A stretch of DNA of 64,000 nt from Sinorhizobium medicae (GTDB lineage Bacteria; Pseudomonadota; Alphaproteobacteria; Rhizobiales; Rhizobiaceae): NCBI RefSeq assembly GCF_007827695.1, contig NZ_VITA01000001.1:310001-374000 (forward strand), written 5' to 3'. Of the stretch, positions 16,028-23,937 are shown in pieces. A model generated the notes under the pieces. It did not search any database, had not been told where the DNA came from, and saw nothing but the letters and a program-made list of their open reading frames with translations. Each line of letters starts with the position of its first letter. Position 1 is the stretch's first letter. The position numbers and the translations under genes are program-made.

Positions 16028-18598
16028 CTACCACTTGATGCGCAAGCCTATATTGCCGCCGTAGCCCCTGTTGTCGTCATCGTCGAGGCCTGTCGCAAAC
16101 TGCAGGCCGCCATAGACGCTGACCGTCTCGCTCATCTGGGCCGAAAACCCGACATTCAATTCGAGCAACGTCTGTTCCAGTTCTGTTACGACAGGAACCC
16201 GGTTGAACGAGACCTTATAGTCCTGATCGAAATCATGCCACAAGTTGACGCTGGCGAAGGGCTGGACTGGAACATCGTTCATCGTCGTGTTTGCTTCGAG
16301 CCTCACACCGAGACGGCCCGTCCATGTTCCGAAGGACTCATAGTCGATGCCGGTGAAGCGGTCATTCGCGTCATCCAGGTCTACATGTTGCCAGATAAGC
16401 TGGCCCTGTGGCTCGAGCACCCATCCGTTATCGAACCTGAACGGATAACCCGCCTCGATCGAAAGGGCGGTCGAGTTCCCGGATGTGTCGACCCCGATGC
16501 CCCGATCGGAGCTCGAACCCCCATCCAGCCATGAGTACATCCCTATACTGTCCACATACCAGCCGTCCGCTCCGATATGCGTCCAATAGGCGCCGATCGA
16601 GTTGGCATGGAGATCGATCGAGCCCGATTCGACCTGCAGCCTCCCGAGCGTATTGCCTCCGTTCGATCCCGACGTGCCGGTATAAGCAAAGAACACGCCG
16701 ACGCGATCCTGGCTTCCGTCGTCGTGCAGGGCTCCGATCAAGTCCTGACCGGCCTGAAGTCCCCACAGCTCTCCCGAGAAGGACGGACTGACCTCGAATT
16801 CGAACCTGCTGATCTTAGACGACCAGCTTTGATCGAACGACTCGCCGAACAGCCGTCCCCACGCTCCGGGGAGATACCCGTTGCTGTTCAGCAGGAATTG
16901 GTCGCCCTGCCGCTCGTGAAAGGTGCCAATGGCTGCCACGCCCATCTTCTGCATAAGCGCTGGCTTCAGGATGTAGCCGGGTATTTCCGGCCGTACCGAC
17001 GGCGTGATCGGCGACGGTCCCGGCGGCGGCGGTGGTGGCGGCGGTGGTGGCGGTGGCGGCGGCGGCGGCGGTGGCGGCGGCGGTGGCGGCGGTGGCGGCG
17101 GCGGTGGCGGCGGTGGCGGCGGTGGCGGCGGCGGCGGTGGTGGCGAAACGCCGCCGGAGCGTAAGAACCAGTCGTCGTCGTTGTCCGGATCTTCGGTCAG
17201 ACCGCCGCGATAGAGCTGATACTCGAAAATGCCTGCTGCGACGGGAGCGCCCAGCGTGAAGGCAGTCCCCTCAGTGGTTGCACCGGCAGTGGCATCCACG
17301 ACCCTGATGCCGTCGGCGAGCGTCAGCGCTCCCTGCCCCCCGACATTGGTGATCAAAATCGAGGTTCCGCCAGAGGCGCTCGCGCCCGTGCCGCTGATGA
17401 CCAGCTTGTCCGAGGGCGCATCGTCGCTTTCGAGCACCGTGTGCAGCTGCAGCCCACCCTGCTGGCCGACATAGTTGCCGTAGACCGTGAAGGTGTCGTG
17501 CAGGAGATCACCGACATTCACCGTGTCGTTCGTCATATCGATGATGCCGGCATTGTAGACCGTCACCAATTGCGATGGATCGAACGCTCTGACGCCATAG
17601 CCGAAGGAATTTCCAGCCCTGACCGCGCTCGTCTCGTCGATCGAGAGCGTCCCGGTTCCGGATGCGGAATCGCCGAGCGTCAGATTGCCGGTGCTGTAGA
17701 TGAAGGTCATTTCCGAGCCGTTGCGTAGCTCGATTTCCTCCCAGTTGACGATGTTTTCCGGATGATCGCCCGAACCGCCTCCATCGTCGTTGGTCGTATT
17801 CTCCCACACCAGGGTGTCGATTCCCAGACCGCCGTCGACCCTCTTGCCGGCGCTGAGATTCTGCTGCGTCAGGCTTCCGAAGACCGCTCGGTCGTCGCCC
17901 TCGCCCATCTGGACGGTTGCAGCAATGTTTCCGACCAGCCAGGTGAACTGGTCGTCGCCCGCTCCCATATCGACAGATGTCTGGACGGTCCCCTCAATCA
18001 GACCCAGCACGTCGTTTCCGTCGCCGAGAACGATCGACCCGGCAAAAAAGCCGCGGTTGATTACTGTGTCGTGGGAATCTCCCGTGCTCGTGACGCCGTT
18101 CTGAACGTCGCCCCCGGCATAGTTGATAATAACGTTCGCTCCCGAGCCGCCGAGAAAAATCGTCCCGTCGATCAGGCCGCGATTGTTGAGCGTGAAGCGG
18201 TCGTTGTCCGTGGCGCGCAGGCTGTTGGTGAGCGTGCCGTTATTGTTGAGCGTGCTCGTGCCGGGTCCGGTGATCGAGACATCACTCGTGAAGCTCGCGG
18301 TGGGATCGGCATTGATCGTAACGGACTGCCCTGTAAATGTTGGACCGGGGCCCGTCCCCGAGCAGTCGTAGGCGCCGGGGCTCGTTTCGACGCAGGCCGC
18401 CCGAGCCTCGGAGTCGAGGCTGCAAAAGAGCGCAATCGAGGCAACCGAACCGAGAAGGAGTTTGTTGAATTCGCACCGAATGCGATCGCTTGAGGCAGAC
18501 GGAGCCCCCGGCAAGACATGAGCATTCAATATCGACAAGCGGCGAAGTGCCCTGTCACTGGCCGCGAAGCTTGTGCGGCCCGGCGAAATGTCCGGCAT
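16028..18598 (-). CDS. Autotransporter (type V secretion) with 41-proline linker
   Basis: An 856-residue protein. A long N-terminal extension precedes a hydrophobic signal (LLLGSVASIALFCSLDSEARA, ending near residue 67), giving an extended signal peptide. The passenger (about 68-485) is asparagine/glycine-rich and repetitive, predicted beta-helical, with acidic turns GDGNDVLG, GAGDDQFT and GEGDDRAV that recall calcium-binding repeats, and an autochaperone-like part near 370-420. Residues 486-526 are 41 consecutive prolines. The C-terminal 270 residues form the beta-barrel domain ending in an aromatic residue (LRIKW). ATG 18598 follows AGGGGG. It should insert in the outer membrane and display the passenger. 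Its target is unknown; adhesion is the usual role. Confidence 0.88.
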   Translation of the reverse strand: MPDISPGRTSFAASDRALRRLSILNAHVLPGAPSASSDRIRCEFNKLLLGSVASIALFCSLDSEARAACVETSPGAYDCSGTGPGPTFTGQSVTINADPTASFTSDVSITGPGTSTLNNNGTLTNSLRATDNDRFTLNNRGLIDGTIFLGGSGANVIINYAGGDVQNGVTSTGDSHDTVINRGFFAGSIVLGDGNDVLGLIEGTVQTSVDMGAGDDQFTWLVGNIAATVQMGEGDDRAVFGSLTQQNLSAGKRVDGGLGIDTLVWENTTNDDGGGSGDHPENIVNWEEIELRNGSEMTFIYSTGNLTLGDSASGTGTLSIDETSAVRAGNSFGYGVRAFDPSQLVTVYNAGIIDMTNDTVNVGDLLHDTFTVYGNYVGQQGGLQLHTVLESDDAPSDKLVISGTGASASGGTSILITNVGGQGALTLADGIRVVDATAGATTEGTAFTLGAPVAAGIFEYQLYRGGLTEDPDNDDDWFLRSGGVSPPPPPPPPPPPPPPPPPPPPPPPPPPPPPPPPPPPPPPPPPGPSPITPSVRPEIPGYILKPALMQKMGVAAIGTFHERQGDQFLLNSNGYLPGAWGRLFGESFDQSWSSKISRFEFEVSPSFSGELWGLQAGQDLIGALHDDGSQDRVGVFFAYTGTSGSNGGNTLGRLQVESGSIDLHANSIGAYWTHIGADGWYVDSIGMYSWLDGGSSSDRGIGVDTSGNSTALSIEAGYPFRFDNGWVLEPQGQLIWQHVDLDDANDRFTGIDYESFGTWTGRLGVRLEANTTMNDVPVQPFASVNLWHDFDQDYKVSFNRVPVVTELEQTLLELNVGFSAQMSETVSVYGGLQFATGLDDDDNRGYGGNIGLRIKW
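17021..17143 (-). repeat. GC-rich triplet tract encoding 41 prolines
   Basis: One hundred and twenty-three bases of CCG and CCA codons only (GGC/GGT reading on the plus strand) encode an unbroken proline run in the autotransporter. Mixing of CCG and CCA shows it is not a pure simple repeat, but the low complexity makes copy-number change by slippage likely and also makes assembly error possible. Confidence 0.95.
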
Positions 18599-18767
18599 CC
18601 ATTACCCCCTGATGAAACCGGCGTGCAGTCCGCACTCCAGAGTCGTACACGGTAAGTTACAACACACCGGCAATTGCACAATCCACGGAATTTGAGGGGA
18701 ACCCCGAGAACTGCCGGCCGAGGTGCCCCAGCAGAAAGCCGGCGAGCAAGGATGTGGCATCGGACAA

Positions 18768-18805
18768 TAAAAAATGGCGCCGGCAATCGAGCCGGCGCCA
18801 TAAAA
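18768..18805 (-). terminator. Factor-independent terminator of glnII
   Basis: On the minus strand a perfect 10-bp stem TGGCGCCGGC / GCCGGCGCCA with a 6-base loop is followed by TTTTTTATTG. It lies 20 bases after the glnII stop and separates glnII from the autotransporter gene. Confidence 0.9.
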
Positions 18806-18819
18806 AGTCGGGAGAGAGA

Positions 18820-19854
18820 TCAAGCGACCTTGGCGACCGCCGTCGGCACGCTCGAGATCGTCTTCAGGATGATAGAAGCGATCTGGTAGGGGTCGCCCTG
18901 GGAGTTCGGGCGGCGATCTTCGAGATAGCCGCGATAGCCATTGTTGACGAAACTATGGGGCACGCGGATAGAGGCGCCGCGATCTGCCACGCCGTAGCTG
19001 AACTTATCCCACGGCGCCGTCTCGTGCTTGCCAGTCAGGCGCAAATGGTTATCAGGGCCATAGACGTTGATGTGGTCGTGCAGGTTCTTCTCGAAGGCTG
19101 CCATCAGCGCTTCGAAATAGTCCTGGCCGCCGACTTCACGCAGATAGGCCGTCGAGAAGTTCGCGTGCATGCCCGAGCCGTTCCAGTCCGTGTCGCCGAG
19201 CGGCTTGCAGTGGAATTCGACGTCGATGCCGTATTTTTCCGTCAGGCGCAGCAGGAGATAGCGCGCCAGCCAGACCTCGTCGGCAGCTTTTTTGGAACCC
19301 TTGCCAAAGATCTGGAACTCCCATTGCCCCTTGGCCACTTCGGCGTTGATGCCTTCGTGGTTGATGCCCGCAGCAAGGCAGATGTCGAGATGCTCTTCAA
19401 CGATCTGGCGCGCGACGTCGCCGACATTCTTGTAGCCGACGCCGGTATAGTATGGGCCCTGCGGCGCCGGATAGCCCTGCTCCGGGAAGCCCAGTGGGCG
19501 GCCGTTCTTGTAGAAGAAATATTCCTGCTCGAAGCCGAACCAGGCGCCTTCGTCATCGAGGACCGTTGCCCGGGTATTCGACGCATGCGGTGTCTTGCCG
19601 TCCGGCATCATCACCTCGCACATGACCAATGCGCCATTCGTGCGGACCGGATCGGGATAGACGGCAACCGGCTTCAGCACACAATCGGAGCTGCGGCCCT
19701 CGGCCTGCAGCGTAGAGCTGCCGTCAAAGCCCCAGAGCGGAAGCTGCTCGAGCGTCGGAAACGCGTCGAATTCCTTGATCTGCGTTTTTCCGCGGAGATT
19801 TGGTACGGGCGTGTAGCCATCAAGCCAGATGTACTCGAGCTTATACTTGGTCAT
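18820..19854 (-). CDS. glnII: Glutamine synthetase II
   Basis: A 344-residue eukaryote-type (GSII) glutamine synthetase, the heat-labile isozyme typical of rhizobia; it makes glutamine from glutamate, ammonia and ATP. The N-terminal beta-grasp part includes LPLWGFDGSST. Active-site marks are FGFEQEYFF (metal-binding glutamates), INHEGINAEVAKGQWEFQIF, the GSGMHANFST loop and DRGASIRVPHSF near the end. Length and motifs fit GlnII, not the 470-residue GlnA; there is no adenylylation-site loop. Upstream lie a sigma-54 promoter (19952-19968), a candidate NtrC site and the divergent gstI, as in Rhizobium leguminosarum. It is expected to be induced under nitrogen limitation. Confidence 0.97.
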   Translation of the reverse strand: MTKYKLEYIWLDGYTPVPNLRGKTQIKEFDAFPTLEQLPLWGFDGSSTLQAEGRSSDCVLKPVAVYPDPVRTNGALVMCEVMMPDGKTPHASNTRATVLDDEGAWFGFEQEYFFYKNGRPLGFPEQGYPAPQGPYYTGVGYKNVGDVARQIVEEHLDICLAAGINHEGINAEVAKGQWEFQIFGKGSKKAADEVWLARYLLLRLTEKYGIDVEFHCKPLGDTDWNGSGMHANFSTAYLREVGGQDYFEALMAAFEKNLHDHINVYGPDNHLRLTGKHETAPWDKFSYGVADRGASIRVPHSFVNNGYRGYLEDRRPNSQGDPYQIASIILKTISSVPTAVAKVA

Positions 19855-19951
19855 CAGTCAATCTCTCTAACGTGGGTACTGCGAGGTTCGGCAAATCCTG
19901 ACACGGCTTCGGCGCCAAATGCGTCTGGCCGCCAGGGATCCATTTGCCTTA

Positions 19952-19968
19952 AGCATCAAACGTGCCAA
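19952..19968 (-). promoter_or_regulatory. Sigma-54 promoter of glnII
   Basis: Read on the minus strand the sequence is TTGGCACGTTTGATGCTT. It has the -24 box TGGCACG and a -12 box ATGCT at the correct four-base spacing, against the consensus TGGCACG-N4-TTGCW (one mismatch in the -12 box). The -12 element is about 100 bases from the glnII start. NtrC-activated sigma-54 transcription of glnII is established in rhizobia. Confidence 0.82.
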
Positions 19969-20026
19969 CTCGCTTTGGGGCGTCTCCACTTTCCAGCTGG
20001 CGTAGCGCCTTGTGAAGGAAAGTACC

Positions 20027-20044
20027 GCGCAGCATGTGATGCGC
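20027..20044 (-). promoter_or_regulatory. Candidate NtrC-type activator site
   Basis: GCGCAGCATGTGATGCGC is a nearly symmetric 18-mer (GCGCA...TGCGC arms) lying about 60-75 bases upstream of the -24 box, where NtrC sites are normally found. Its fit to the NtrC consensus (GCACC-N5-GGTGC) is only partial, so this is a candidate by position and symmetry. Confidence 0.4.
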
Positions 20045-20360
20045 AACGATGGCGCTCGCGTGCTTTGTCGCGTTCTCAGCAGAGCCCACGCCGTTGATTT
20101 TATTGGTAGTCTCGCGGCGTTTACCCCGGCCCCGCCGAGGAAATTGCCGTGATGGGCAGGAAGTCGTTCGCCTGAAAAGCCGCCGCTCGAGCGCCGCTGC
20201 CTAAAAATCAGCACCCGGAGGCACCACGCTGGTGGCAGCCGAAGGCCATGCCCGTGATTCCGGCAGCGGGTTGAACGATTTTTCAGCAACTGGCGTAAAA
20301 CATGTGCAATTTATGTCCGGTTGCACTATGTTTCTCGCAGAACTCACGGGAGACCAGAGC

Positions 20361-20546
20361 ATGGCCACAAGTCTTTACGGCAAGTCTGCTACGATCCTGA
20401 AGTTTCCGGCTTCCGTTTCGCGGAAGGCCGAAGAGCGGCGTTCCGAAGCCCAGCGCAAGCCGGACGTCGCACCGTCAGACGTGTGCGCTGCCGTTGACGG
20501 CTGCTGGTATCACGAAGAAGCCCTGGTCGACGAAACGAAGCACTGA
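20361..20546 (+). CDS. gstI: GstI-like inhibitor of GlnII synthesis (DUF2735)
   Basis: A 61-residue protein starting MATSLYGKSATILKFPASVS, then a charged middle (RKAEERRSEAQRK), ending with GCWYHEEALVDE. Size, the 'S-A-x-I-x-x-F-P' N-terminus and divergent position next to glnII match GstI of Rhizobium leguminosarum, a 63-residue protein reported to reduce GlnII production after transcription, and the family DUF2735. ATG 20361 follows GGGAGACCAGAGC. It probably keeps GSII low when nitrogen is plentiful. The assignment is from pattern and position; the inhibitory function is taken from the R. leguminosarum work. Confidence 0.8.
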   Translation: MATSLYGKSATILKFPASVSRKAEERRSEAQRKPDVAPSDVCAAVDGCWYHEEALVDETKH

Positions 20547-20564
20547 GCCGGCAGCGCCCGTAAT

Positions 20565-21239
20565 TCACCTCCGCCCGCCAACCTCGTCTATGTGATGCAG
20601 CATGTCGGCCGGGTCTTCGAAAATGCGGTAGGCGCCGGCGTGCCGCAATTCCTCATGTCCGTAGCCTCCGCTCAGCAACCCGATGGCCAGGGCGCGGCAG
20701 CGTACCGCAGCCAGCATGTCCCAGATACTGTCCCCGACGACGACCGCCGTCTCGATCGGTGCGCCGAGTTGCTCGGCGGCAGCGAGAAAGAGGTCCGGAT
20801 CAGGCTTGGCATATTTGACCAGATCCCGGGTGACGACCGGCACGACCGCCGGATCGATACCAAGCGCGGCCAGATTGACGGCCGCCGTCTCCATCCGCCC
20901 GCTCGTGGCGATCGCATAGGAGATCTTCGCATCGGTAAGCCATGTCAGGAGTTCACGCGCGCCTGGCAGCGGCCGGATGCTGTCGGCTTGCCGCTTGTAG
21001 GCGGCGGCGTGGTACTGACGCAAGCGACCTACCCGTTCCGCGCTGATTTCCATATTCGTTTCTCGCAGGAGCTGGTCGGCGAAGAGCCCGCCGCTCATGC
21101 CGATCTTACGATGAATGCGCCAAACCGAGAGGTCGATCCCTTCGGCGTCCAAGGCCTCTTTCCAGGCAAGCACGTGCTGGTAGACGCTGTCGACGAGTGT
21201 GCCGTCCAGATCGAACAGAAAGACGGGTTCAATGCGCAT
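20565..21239 (-). CDS. HAD-superfamily hydrolase (phosphatase)
   Basis: A 224-residue haloacid dehalogenase-like enzyme of the phosphoglycolate phosphatase / beta-phosphoglucomutase subgroup. Motif I is FDLDGTLVDS with the nucleophilic aspartate near residue 10. A helical cap with KIGMSGG follows, then motif II ATSGR, motif III lysine in KYAKPDPDLF, and motif IV VVGDSIWDM. The likely substrate is a small phosphorylated sugar or acid; this cannot be refined from sequence. It is convergent with gstI and divergent from the 2-hydroxyacid dehydrogenase. No signal peptide. Confidence 0.9.
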   Translation of the reverse strand: MRIEPVFLFDLDGTLVDSVYQHVLAWKEALDAEGIDLSVWRIHRKIGMSGGLFADQLLRETNMEISAERVGRLRQYHAAAYKRQADSIRPLPGARELLTWLTDAKISYAIATSGRMETAAVNLAALGIDPAVVPVVTRDLVKYAKPDPDLFLAAAEQLGAPIETAVVVGDSIWDMLAAVRCRALAIGLLSGGYGHEELRHAGAYRIFEDPADMLHHIDEVGGRR

Positions 21240-21568
21240 GCTCTTTCTCCCGGTTTATCGCAACGGCCTTCGCGCCGGATGCGCGGCTCTGCTCGATGAA
21301 GGTGGTCGTCAGTGAATATAGGACAGGTTCTGCCACGGAACAGCCTTCCGGCACTTCTTGCCGGATGTAATGGAGGCCGTGTCAGCGCAGTCCCCAAAAG
21401 AACTCGAACCCGCTGGCAGGGAGCTCTCGCCGAACCATCGAGGCCCGAAGCGCTTCTGCGGGCTGGGTGGCTGTCGCCGGCTCTCTGAATGCAGCAAACA
21501 GATCCGTATTGCAGAAAAACGTTTTTCCCATTAGTTGATTTTGCAGGGATAGGGATTAGGAGGAGCTT
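21240..21568. other. Intergenic region upstream of 2-hydroxyacid dehydrogenase gene
   Basis: Most of these 329 bases show nothing recognisable. The last 60 bases are AT-richer and contain a perfect 14-bp palindrome (21513-21526), described separately, which probably marks the promoter region of the downstream gene. Confidence 0.5.
21513..21526 (+). promoter_or_regulatory. Candidate LacI-type operator
   Basis: GAAAAACGTTTTTC is a perfect 14-bp palindrome with the central CG found in many LacI-family operators. It lies 42 bases before the start of the 2-hydroxyacid dehydrogenase gene. A LacI-family regulator is encoded just downstream at 22816 and is the natural candidate to bind here. Confidence 0.5.
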
Positions 21569-22594
21569 ATGAGTCGCGACGTTATCCTTGTCGATCCGCT
21601 GCCGCGGACAGTGGACCTCATCATGGACCCGAGCGTAAAGGCGAGGCTGCATCGGCTTGGTGAGGTCGTCATCTCCGAGGACCGGCCCATGTCGGCCGAG
21701 CAGGTGGACGCGCTTCTCCCTGATGCCGTGCTGATCTTTGGCCAGACAGACATGCCGAAGGAACGTCTGGACCGGGCACGAAAACTTAAGGCAATCATCA
21801 ATGTCGAAAGCAACTTCCTTCCGAACATCGACTATCAAACCTGCGTAGAGCGTGGCATCTGGGTGATCACCCCGGCATCCGCCTTCGCCTCGCCTGTAGC
21901 CGAGGCTTCGCTGGCAATGGCTCTGGACCTCGCCCGAGGGATTACAAAGGCAGATCGCGACTTCCGTGTCGGCGCCGAGCAGTACGGCCTTGCTGGCAAT
22001 GAGGAGACCTTTCGGTTCGCCGGCGCTCCGGTCGGCATCATCGGCTTCGGTGATCTCGGGCAACAGCTGCGCGAGCTCATCCGCCCGTTCCGCAATCATG
22101 TTCGCGTTTTCGATCCGTGGCTTCCGGAAGAGATCGTCCAGCGCGCGGACTGCGTTCCGTCCAGTCTCGACGAACTCCTGTCCGAGAGTCAGGTCGTGTT
22201 CGTCTTTGCGAGCGTTACCAGTGAGAATGAAGGGTTCATCGGGGCGCGCGAATTTTCCCTGATGCGCAAAGGCGCCGCCTTCCTGCTCATGAGCCGCGCG
22301 GCAGTCGTCGATTTTCCGGCGATGCTCGAGGCCGCCGGTTCCGGGCACATCCGCGTGGCCACCGACGTTTTCCCCGAAGAGCCCGTCGCACCGGATGACC
22401 CGGTGCGCACGACCCCCGGTCTGCTTCTGTCCGCTCACCGGACCGGCGGCACGCGCGACGCGTTTTATGCTCTCGGCTCGATGGCGGTCGCCGATGCGGA
22501 ACTCATCATGAGGGGCCTGCCACCGCAGCTATGCCGAAGGGCCGACCCGGCCACAGTGCGCCGGCTGAGATCGAAACCGGTCACGGTGTCCTGA
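21569..22594 (+). CDS. D-isomer-specific 2-hydroxyacid dehydrogenase
   Basis: A 341-residue NAD(P)-dependent oxidoreductase. The catalytic domain flanks a Rossmann core with GIIGFGDLGQQ near residue 157 and acidic FDPW after the second strand. The active site includes the arginine in SRAAVVDFPAM and the histidine in LLSAHRTGGT; the acidic residue lies in FPEEPVAPDDP. ATG 21569 follows TAGGAGGAGC. It would interconvert a 2-hydroxyacid and its 2-oxoacid; glycerate, glyoxylate or phosphoglycerate-like substrates are typical. A palindromic operator lies just upstream and repeat copy B plus a LacI gene just downstream, suggesting a small sugar-acid regulon. Confidence 0.9.
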   Translation: MSRDVILVDPLPRTVDLIMDPSVKARLHRLGEVVISEDRPMSAEQVDALLPDAVLIFGQTDMPKERLDRARKLKAIINVESNFLPNIDYQTCVERGIWVITPASAFASPVAEASLAMALDLARGITKADRDFRVGAEQYGLAGNEETFRFAGAPVGIIGFGDLGQQLRELIRPFRNHVRVFDPWLPEEIVQRADCVPSSLDELLSESQVVFVFASVTSENEGFIGAREFSLMRKGAAFLLMSRAAVVDFPAMLEAAGSGHIRVATDVFPEEPVAPDDPVRTTPGLLLSAHRTGGTRDAFYALGSMAVADAELIMRGLPPQLCRRADPATVRRLRSKPVTVS

Positions 22595-22617
22595 TAAGCC
22601 CCTGCCGCGGTCTCCCT

Positions 22618-22721
22618 ACTGCATGTTTCCTTTGATCGGATCCGATTGAAGGACAAACCATGCAGCAGATCAAAGTGCTACAGCGACCTTTGTGCGTCTG
22701 ATAAGACGCACGGCGCTGTAG
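22618..22721 (+). repeat. Leader-ORF/hairpin repeat element, copy B
   Basis: It is nearly identical to copy A, with a perfect 12-bp palindrome ATCGGATCCGAT, GAAGGACAAACC before the ATG, a 13-codon frame at 22660-22701 (MQQIKVLQRPLCV) and the same double-stem hairpin ending at 22721. It lies in the gap between the hydroxyacid dehydrogenase and the LacI-family gene, pointing at the latter and ending 94 bases before its start. Confidence 0.88.
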
Positions 22722-22815
22722 ATCGCCTGGTCCGTCACGCCGGTGAGGAGATCGTTGAAGCCGGCGCCGGGATCGATATGATCGGGCGTTTCGATGCATG
22801 TAACGAGTTCTGCAA

Positions 22816-23865
22816 ATGGTTGGCGGCGCAAACAAGGCTGCAACGATCCGGGAGGTGGCGGCGCTTGCCGGCGTGGCGCCCGGGACGGTTTCCAATGTGC
22901 TCACGGGCAAGAAACTCGTGGCCGAACCCCTGCGCAAGGCCGTCCTCGACGCCATTGCTCAACTCGACTACCGGCCGAATCATCTGGCTTCGAGCCTGCG
23001 TTTCGGCCGGACAAAATCCATCGGCATCGTCGTGCCGGACATGACCAACCCGTTTTTTTCAGGGCTTGTCCGCGAACTGGAACTCAAGGCTGCCAAATCC
23101 GGCTTTCAGATCCTGCTCATGAGCAGCTACGAGGAGGCAGCGGAGGAACGAGAACGTATTCGCGCACTTGTTTCACGACAGGTCGACGGATTGATCATAT
23201 CGCCAAGCAGGGACTCCATCGAGACCTCGCCGCACTCCGCCATCAGCGGCATTCCTACGGTGCTGGTCGACCGTGCCTTTGCGGTCGAAGGCTTCGACAC
23301 GGTCTCGGCCGACAACGAACAGGCGACACTGATGGGAGCCCGGCACCTGATCGAGCTCGGTCACAAGCGCATCACCTTTCTCGCGACCGCGCCGGGGCTC
23401 GCCAACATGGAGGAGCGCGTTTCCGGCTACCGTAAGGCGATGCAGGACGCGGGCGTCTCCGATGCGAATGTGGTCTATGGAGGCCTGAGCATCGAGAGCT
23501 GCCGCAGCGCCATCGAGCAGGAACTCCGAAGGGCCGGCCGGCCGACTGCGGTCTTCGCGTCGGCCTATGTCGCGACCTTGGGCGCCGCAAAGGCGATCAG
23601 GGCGCTGGACCTCGCATTCCCGCAAGACGTGTCTTTGCTCGGCTTCGACGACTCCGACTGGATGACCGTCCTGCGCCCCTATGTCAGCACGATCGAGCAG
23701 CCGTTGGACGAGCTCGGCCATGCGTGCTGGGAGCTGCTCCAGCGGCGCATGAAAAAGATGGACGTGCCCCCCGTCCACAGGCGGATCGCCTGCACCTTGC
23801 GCGCAAGGGAGTCGACCCGCCGCATCCGGCGAAAATCGAGGCCACGCTCGCGCTCTGAAGTCTGA
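22816..23865 (+). CDS. LacI-family transcriptional regulator
   Basis: A 349-residue regulator. The helix-turn-helix is TIREVAALAGVAPGTVSNVL (residues 10-29), with hinge HLASSLRFGRTKS. The effector domain starts IGIVVPDMTNPFFSGLVREL, contains GHKRITFLA and ends with SLLGFDDSDWMTVLRPYVST. The C-terminus carries a basic tail (RRIRRKSRPRSRS) beyond the usual end. No good Shine-Dalgarno sequence precedes ATG 22816, so the start could differ slightly. It probably governs the preceding dehydrogenase or a nearby sugar pathway. Copy B of the leader-ORF repeat lies in its 5' region. Confidence 0.9.
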   Translation: MVGGANKAATIREVAALAGVAPGTVSNVLTGKKLVAEPLRKAVLDAIAQLDYRPNHLASSLRFGRTKSIGIVVPDMTNPFFSGLVRELELKAAKSGFQILLMSSYEEAAEERERIRALVSRQVDGLIISPSRDSIETSPHSAISGIPTVLVDRAFAVEGFDTVSADNEQATLMGARHLIELGHKRITFLATAPGLANMEERVSGYRKAMQDAGVSDANVVYGGLSIESCRSAIEQELRRAGRPTAVFASAYVATLGAAKAIRALDLAFPQDVSLLGFDDSDWMTVLRPYVSTIEQPLDELGHACWELLQRRMKKMDVPPVHRRIACTLRARESTRRIRRKSRPRSRSEV

Positions 23866-23937
23866 GCGGACACGAAAACGTCACACATGTGAGTGCGCGA
23901 CCGCGCGGGCTGACCGCTCCCCGAGGAGAACCCACCT

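Larger units (their letters stand above)
19855..20360. other. Intergenic region between glnII and gstI
   Basis: These 506 bases carry the sigma-54 promoter of glnII and a candidate NtrC site. A minus-strand open frame of 140 codons in this stretch (19867-20289) is arginine-rich, has no clear ribosome-binding site and overlaps the promoter, so I do not count it as a gene. The promoter of gstI must also lie here, but I could not place it. Confidence 0.6.

Noticed and set aside
16981-17160. The GGC/GGT tract as a CRISPR or tandem satellite array
   Set aside because: There are no spacers or fixed-length units; every triplet keeps the autotransporter reading frame as proline.
17004-17213. A plus-strand frame encoding a long polyglycine run
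   Set aside because: It is only the complement of the proline tract in the autotransporter gene, which has full domain support.
19867-20289. A 140-codon minus-strand frame upstream of glnII
   Set aside because: It covers the glnII sigma-54 promoter, is arginine-rich and lacks a ribosome-binding site; the DNA there is regulatory.
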